Assembly: GCA_030847615.1 (NCBI GenBank)
Contig: JAUMIR010000003.1
Location: forward strand, 286,062,265 to 286,126,264
Reading direction: 5' to 3'
Source of the DNA: Gambelia wislizenii
Lineage: Eukaryota > Chordata > Lepidosauria > Squamata > Crotaphytidae
Length of the DNA stretch: 64,000 nt
Positions 58,501 to 64,000 of the stretch are shown here, piece by piece. Below the pieces are notes generated by a model. That model saw only the letters and a program-made list of their open reading frames with translations. It had not been told where the DNA came from and did not search any database. How positions within the stretch are numbered: position 1 is the first letter of the stretch; each line of letters starts with the position of its first letter. Both the position numbers and the translations under genes were made by a program.

Positions 58501-60683
58501 GAAATGGTAGCCCTTCCATCAACTCTGATTATTGGCTATTCTGGCCAGGACTGAGGGAAGCTGAAGTCCAGCAATGCCTTCATAGCTACAGATGCCTTGC
58601 CCTTCTTATATCCCATGAATCTTATGCTGAAATAGAGCTGTTCAATCTTTAAGGTGCCCTATTAACAGTAAGGGGGCTGCCACTTTGGAATTTAAAATGA
58701 TATTTTAACTTCTCTATGAAAAAGAAACATTCCAGACTGAGCAATGCAACTTTTTTAAAAAAAATAAGTAAAACAAAGGCAAAAACTAAGGCAGCCCTGT
58801 TGGTCAAAAACAAGCCAAATGTTGTTGGACTGCAGCTCTCAACAGTCCAAGCCAGCATATCCGCTGTTGATGAAGGCTGGGGCTGCGATCCACCAAAATA
58901 TGAGGGGCTACACAATTACTGCCCCTGGTCCATAAGAACAAAATAAAACTTGACATTCCACAGATGAGCAATACTTTAATTAAGACCACCTACAATTTCA
59001 CAATATTGTGTAAGCTTTTGAGTTCTCATAACTCTTTTCTGGGCTAGCTGATTAAAAAGAGAAAGAGGAAAAGAAGCATGAAATTTCAGTAATTCTATTA
59101 GATATTTCAGACAAGAGACCTGCTGTTAAATTCATTCCTGATGTGGAGAGGTTATATCTTGATGAGCCACTAGTAACTGTGTGGCTATGAGATAGCTAGC
59201 ACATGCCTTGCTGGGATGGAGAGGAAATCGTGACTTCTCACCTATGAAAACACAAAACTGGTTCCAACCAAAAGACAGAGTTCTGATCTGCAACCCACCT
59301 TGTATTTTCAGAGGTGGAGACCACCATATCCTCTCCAACCTGGCAGACATTGCTGGATGTAATCTAATAAGTGCACACTTACCAGTGATGCATCAAGCCT
59401 GCATTCTCTAACTGTGGACCTCATGACTTGAAACATCTAGTGATGGATTTTGGATTTTGTTTTATTTTTTAACTGACTTCAGTAATATTGAATATTCTCC
59501 TGTGCCACTAATTCTGTATGGGAAATTCATTTCAGGTGTTTTATGCTGGGTGGATAGCCCTTTTCTTCATGTAGTGCAGTTTGTCTAACAATTCCTAGGT
59601 TGCTTCTGAGAACTCTTGTGTTTTTGTGTGTAATCTATGCAGACAGAGCTATCATGATGTGTTAATAAAAAAACTCACAAGTACTTAACCATGGCTTTGC
59701 TAGGACAATAGAAAAAGATGGATGTCGAATAAATTCTTGCCTAAATTCTCTTCAACTATTGAATACCTTTGTTTGTATTGTATCTGGAGATGTCTTCTAG
59801 GAGATTTCTGACAACAGTTGTTTGCAAATCTTAGCACTCACCACTTTCCCTGAGCTAGAGAGGGACTGTGCCAGTCTGCACTGATTATGGCTAATCCTGC
59901 AGGACTAGTGTGACCCAATGACAGTAATATTGTCATTTACCCACAATCTCACCCTCCTGTTTTTATAAAGTACTTCCTGATGTCCTTCCTGTGAGCCTGC
60001 TTTGGTAGCTAGAGCCCCCCCCCCCACATTACCACACATACCATACCTCCTTTTTCATAAATTATGGAGTATATTTTTATGCTATTATGCTTTATAATAA
60101 AATCTTTATTTTCTCCCTTTATGGAGAAATCTGTCAGTGTCACTTCTAAAACCTTTCTAAGAATGAAACATTATATTCCATGTCTTTATTTCTTGGCACA
60201 GAAAGGCAGTCTCAGAAGATATGCCAGTAATATATTATTATAGCCCAAGAGCATACTTGCAACCGTGAAAACTGAAGACATAGATGTTGCATCTGATCAT
60301 GAACTGTGGGCCATGCAATATGGCTGTTTTTCTTCAGAGCTTAGGAAAGTTCTAATTCAACTAATATATTAGAACACTGTGGAAGTGTGTGTGTGTGTGT
60401 GTGTGTATTCATTGAGTTGAAATGTGTATGAAAGTATATGGTGAATTTGTAATGAGAAAATTCTCTGTTCATGCTGGGAGTATTTACTCTAAATGAGGTC
60501 AGTATTAGACAGGCTACCTGAGGCCTTCCAGATAGGGCTTGACTGTAACTCATTAGACAGCATAGCTAATGGTGAGGAGTGCTGAGAGCTGAATTCCAAA
60601 CACATTTGGAGATCTACACTTTGCTTACACTAGCATTAGAAAGTCAAGTTTTGGGTACAAGTAAATCAAGAGAGGAAGATAGG
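58501..60683. other. GRIK1 intron, unassigned
   Basis: Includes (GT)n at 60385-60406. No exon or named repeat. Confidence 0.45.
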
Positions 60684-60790
60684 CTATCATCATCATCATC
60701 ATCATCTTTATTTATATCTCACTCCCCCCCCCAATATGTAAGGGGGCTTACATACTGAAATGAATACAATATTGCTAAAACATTATGGCC
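60684..60790 (-). mobile_element. LINE or SINE 3' end with (ATC)n tail
   Basis: ATCATCATCATC followed by TTTATTTATATCTCACTCCC and a TAAGGGGGCTTACATA-like stretch: the complement of the TAAGCC...GATATAAATAAA(GAT)n end found on reptile L2-related repeats. Confidence 0.6.
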
Positions 60791-61501
60791 AGAATCCTGT
60801 GTGGCAGTTATAAATGCATAACCTGGAACTACACACTTGTGACTCTTATGGAGTCATGGTCCGTACATTGCCCCTAGTTTAGAGGCTGCATAGGGACTGT
60901 GAAAGTTCCCTAATCTCCACTTACTTGGAAGCAGCCACTGCAGTTGACAAGGATCTGTTTCCCTGTTGCTCAGGAAGCAGTTGCTTGCCATTCCCACTTC
61001 ACCTCACACAAGCAAGAGGGACTTGGGACCAGAACCCTGTTTCTGCCTGTCACAATGCTGATTGCTTGTGGAAGGGGTGGAAATGGCAGCCAGCAGTATC
61101 ATGAGTGACAGGGGAACATCCCCCTATTGAATGCAGTGGCTGCTTCCCAGTAAACGGTAATTGGGGGAGATCAAGCCAGAATTCACCGTGTAGCACCGTA
61201 ACTACAGTCCTCACACCTATGTAAAGACCATACAGGATTCTGGCTGATAAAGTTAACATTAACATTTAATTAAACTACTGATAACATTAAAACAGATTTA
61301 AAACATAACACTAAATTTTTTTTAAAAGCATTTTAAGAATTAAAAGCTGTACTGCACCCTATAAAAAGCCCCTTCTTTACCAAAAAAAACCAAAAAAAAA
61401 AAACCTACCAGCTCTTGTGAAAGCTTGTCAGAATAAAATGCCCAATCTGGACCAACCCCCCCCCCAACCCTGGTCTAACAATTCTTTATCCTTTTTCTCA
61501 G
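60791..61501. other. GRIK1 intron before M4 exon, unassigned
   Basis: A-rich run at 61381-61406 and C-run at 61458-61466 near the acceptor. No repeat was named. Confidence 0.45.
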
Positions 61502-61752
61502 GCTCTCCTTACAGAGATAAAATTACTATTGCCATCCTCCAGCTACAAGAGGAAGGCAAGCTGCACATGATGAAGGAGAAGTGGTGGCGAGGCAATGGCT
61601 GCCCCGAGGAGGACAGTAAAGAAGCCAGTGCCCTGGGTGTGGAAAACATTGGGGGTATCTTCATTGTGCTTGCAGCAGGGCTTGTTCTCTCTGTCTTTGT
61701 GGCTATTGGAGAATTTATTTACAAATCAAGGAAAAATAGCGATATTGAACAG
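61502..61752 (+). CDS. GRIK1: GRIK1 exon: end of S2, M4 and first cytoplasmic residues
   Basis: A 251-base exon whose first two bases complete the Gly codon, ending phase 0 after IEQ; acceptor TTCTCAG, donor GTAGGT. It reads [20 protein letters not shown], then the second S2 disulfide Cys at residue 33 (GNGC), 54 residues after its partner as required. M4 follows at about residues 50-70 ([21 protein letters not shown]), then the basic cytoplasmic start [11 protein letters not shown]. The alternatively spliced C-terminal tail exons of GluK1 are not seen in the remaining 2.2 kb. Confidence 0.97.
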
Positions 61753-61869
61753 GTAGGTCAAGTTTGGATGGATCTATGGGGGGCAAATTTGCATGGGGTA
61801 AGGAACCTGGGAAATATACACAAAAAGCTCTTTGTGTCACTTATTGAATTTGAAAGATGCCAGAATACC

Positions 61870-62005
61870 CATCTTGTGAAGAGCAGGATGTGGAAAGTTT
61901 AGAACTACAACTCCCAACATTGCCTGGACAGCAGGGACACTGGCCATGCTGTCTGGGGGGTTCTGGGAATTTTAGTTCAAAAAGTAACTGTGTCAAGCTC
62001 TGGTG
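61870..62005. mobile_element. hAT-type MITE
   Basis: TAGAACTACAACTCCCAACA, GCCATGCTGTCTGGGGGGTT and TTTAGTTCAAAAAGTAACTG, TCAAGCTCTG: same family as 30268-30387. Confidence 0.7.
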
Positions 62006-63424
62006 TCTGGGGAATTCTGGAAATTTGAGGAGAGGGTCTCAAAAGTCATGTGACCAAGTTCTGGAGGCAGCCCAAGATATTTTGCTGCCAGAGACAGAAC
62101 AGCAAATGAAGTGTCCCCAAAGTAAAGTGGGCTCAGGTTACTTAAGCAGTACCCAAGGCTGGTCAAGCTATAGGCAGAAAATCCTACATGAGCCTCTTCC
62201 TGGGAGTAAACATCCAGTAACACACCAAATAGCTAACAGTTTGCTGTCCTTTCATGACAACTAAAATCAGCTGTTTGATGTTGCTCACTGTTCATAATGC
62301 TAGGGCAAGCCCTGTGTGTCAGTAGCCAATAGCAATGTTAAGTTTATATGGTGTTCTAGTAATATGGAACTCACTAGATCCAACTCAGCACTTTTCTGTA
62401 TGCAGTGGGAGAATACTGTGCTTGAGCTTCCTTTGTTCAGAAGTGTACCAAGCTGCAACCGATGTTGCCTGGCTGCAGAACTGTGGGCTATCAGTCAATG
62501 GCCACATGGGGTTTCCATTTCAGTGAAGGAGTGAATCACCTCCAAGTTTTAGTTCACAGATTTTTTTTTTAAAAAGGAGCTATCCAAGGTGCTGAACCAT
62601 ATTCCTTAATAGGTTCAGCATCTTCAATAGATAGTCTAGAGCAGATTGAGACCCTCCCTGATATGGAAACCACCAGCTATCACTAGTATCAGTGTGAAAC
62701 TCCCATGGAAATTTCAAATTTAGAATAGGCTGGGGCAAGCTAATTTCCTTTCAATAGGCTATGGCAAGCTCCTATGCTTTGCCAGATTTCTTGGCACTGT
62801 CTTGCGTGCACTTGTTAATGAGAAGAAGGAAGTACCCAGGATTCTGTTCAGTTGGCTGTTCACCAAATGTTTTTGCTGGGGAAGATTGTACGTATGGATA
62901 AATCTCCTCCCTGGCTGTCTGCCCTTCTACAGTTGTGTTCCCCCTGTCCTCCAAACAACTATTTGGCAAGCTGGCAGAAGGGAAATTTGGCAGGAAAAGG
63001 CTTTCCTTACCTGTCATCTTATTGGCCACATTCATGCTAGCACCGCACTAAAAGCTGCTTGTCAGTCTGTTGGGGTGCAATTTAAATAGGGGAGAAGGTA
63101 GATAGGAAGAGCCATCCATGTATGCATTTCACCCACTTAAATCACATGCCTTCCCCTACCCAGCTGCTGGTGCTGCTGGTAAAGGCATAAAGGGATTTCA
63201 GCATGCAGGTAGGTGAGGTTTAAACACCCTAACACCTGCATGGTGAAATGGGAAGGAAAAGACTGTAAGAACTTGGATGTGTATGTGAGCATAGGGTGAG
63301 GATAAGATGGTGTCTGTATTTGCTTATGCACATGTGCATCATTAGAAGTGCATGCATGGGCCTGTCTCCTAACCTTCCACATGTGTCCCTGGGGGACAAA
63401 AAGGCTTCCCAAGATTGAAAGACA
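62006..63424. other. GRIK1 intron, mostly unassigned
   Basis: 62565-62720 shares phrases with 3238-3362 on the opposite strand (unclassified repeat). No C-terminal GRIK1 exon was seen. Confidence 0.4.
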
Positions 63425-63630
63425 GTGTGGTATAATGGTTTGAGTGTTGGACTAGGGCTCCAGGAGACTAGGGTTCAAATTCCTGCTCAACCATAGAAAC
63501 CCACTGGGTAACCTTGGGCAAGTCAGCCTTAGAAGAACACAATGGACAACCTTCTCTGAATAAATCTTGAAGATAGTAGGACAGGATTACCATAAGTTGG
63601 AGCTGACTTCAGGGATCATATTAACAACAA
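63425..63630 (+). mobile_element. tRNA-derived SINE (Sauria type)
   Basis: GTGTGGTATAATGGTTTGAG, TGTTGGACTAGGGCTCCAGG, B-box-like GGTTCAAATTCC, CTTGGGCAAGTCAGCC, ACCATAAGTTGGAGCTGACT and AACAACAAA end. Nearly full length. Confidence 0.88.
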
Positions 63631-63654
63631 ACATTGCTTTAAAGAAAAGGCTTG

Positions 63655-63745
63655 AGCAAATTGTTTTTGGGGCAGCAACTCCCAGATTCTCCCAACCACC
63701 ATGCTGGCTCAGGAACTCTGGGAGTTGTAGTTCAAAAAGCAAACT
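63655..63745. mobile_element. hAT-type MITE fragment
   Basis: GCAGCAACTCCCAGATTCTC, CACCATGCTGGCTC, CTGGGAGTTGTAGTTCAAAA. Confidence 0.65.
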
Positions 63746-64000
63746 CTTCATGCTTGTAAAGGTGTCATATTGGATGTGTAACTAAGAGGCCATTATCCTT
63801 TTGATTCTTATTCTGTTACTTGGTCCTGCTGGCTACACAAAGGAAGCTTAAACGTCTGCAAAGTGATATGGGAATGTTCTCAGTGAATCTTCTAAAACAA
63901 GGATGGCATGGATTTTCAATTAAAGCTTCCATCAGCACGTCTGGCTTGCCCATCACAAAGGCTGCCAGAATGTTCCCCATCCCCTGATGCTGGAGAAGGC
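63746..64000. other. GRIK1 intron, end of window
   Basis: Nothing recognised. Confidence 0.4.

Noticed and set aside
61753..64000. Search for the alternatively spliced GluK1 C-terminal exons
   Set aside because: No sequence encoding the conserved tail (starting CLSFNAIMEE in mammals) was found; they must lie downstream.

Overview
This window is vertebrate nuclear DNA, most likely from a squamate reptile (lizard or snake). It lies inside one gene on the + strand: GRIK1, which encodes kainate receptor subunit GluK1 (GluR5). Nine exons with canonical AG/GT borders add up to 1,509 bases, or 503 in-frame codons. They run from the end of the amino-terminal domain, through an optional 15-residue splice insert, the ligand-binding domain (S1 and S2) and all membrane segments (M1, pore loop M2, M3, M4), to the first cytoplasmic residues after M4. 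The N-terminal exons lie upstream of position 1. The C-terminal tail exon(s) lie beyond 64,000. GluK1 rather than GluK2 is indicated by the 15-residue cassette, by Ser-Thr rather than Ala-Thr at the S2 glutamate contact, and by the diagnostic residues around the S1 start.

Exon layout: 5090-5197, 9413-9457 (cassette), 20039-20152, 24527-24730, 25862-26085, 39681-39799 (carries the Q/R RNA-editing codon), 46699-46916, 55054-55279 and 61502-61752. The introns are 1.1 to 13.6 kb long and rich in transposons. The squamate assignment rests on the repeats: CR1 LINEs with the 3' TTCTATGATT-type tail, an L2 LINE ending in (TTA)n, an L1 3' end, tRNA-derived SINEs of the Sauria type, hAT and Tigger/pogo-like DNA transposons, and many repeats carrying hammerhead-ribozyme-like motifs of the Penelope-like class.

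Region by region: 1-5089 is intron with a CR1 copy that keeps a 319-codon open frame. 5198-20038 holds the cassette exon, a SINE split by an L1, a Tigger-like element that has grown a 64-bp GC-rich minisatellite, and an L2 lying between two inverted hammerhead-type arms. 20153-26085 holds two more TA-flanked elements with amplified or GC-rich interiors, and the S1/M1 exons. 26086-39680 is the largest intron, with a hAT element containing a 93-94 bp minisatellite, a second inverted pair of hammerhead-type repeats, and a Ty1/copia reverse-transcriptase relic duplicated head to head. 39800-61501 holds the candidate editing-complementary sequence, foldback elements, a non-LTR retrotransposon C-terminus, a long CR1 copy and a near-perfect 340-bp palindrome. 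61753-64000 is intron with SINE and hAT pieces.

I found no convincing unknown multi-gene system. The most rewarding signals are RNA-level control of GRIK1 (the editing hairpin candidate, the cassette exon, and a dinucleotide repeat serving as polypyrimidine tract) and the repeated association of TIR elements and inverted hammerhead arms with amplification or palindrome formation. All calls were made by reading the sequence and comparing with remembered family features; no database search was run.
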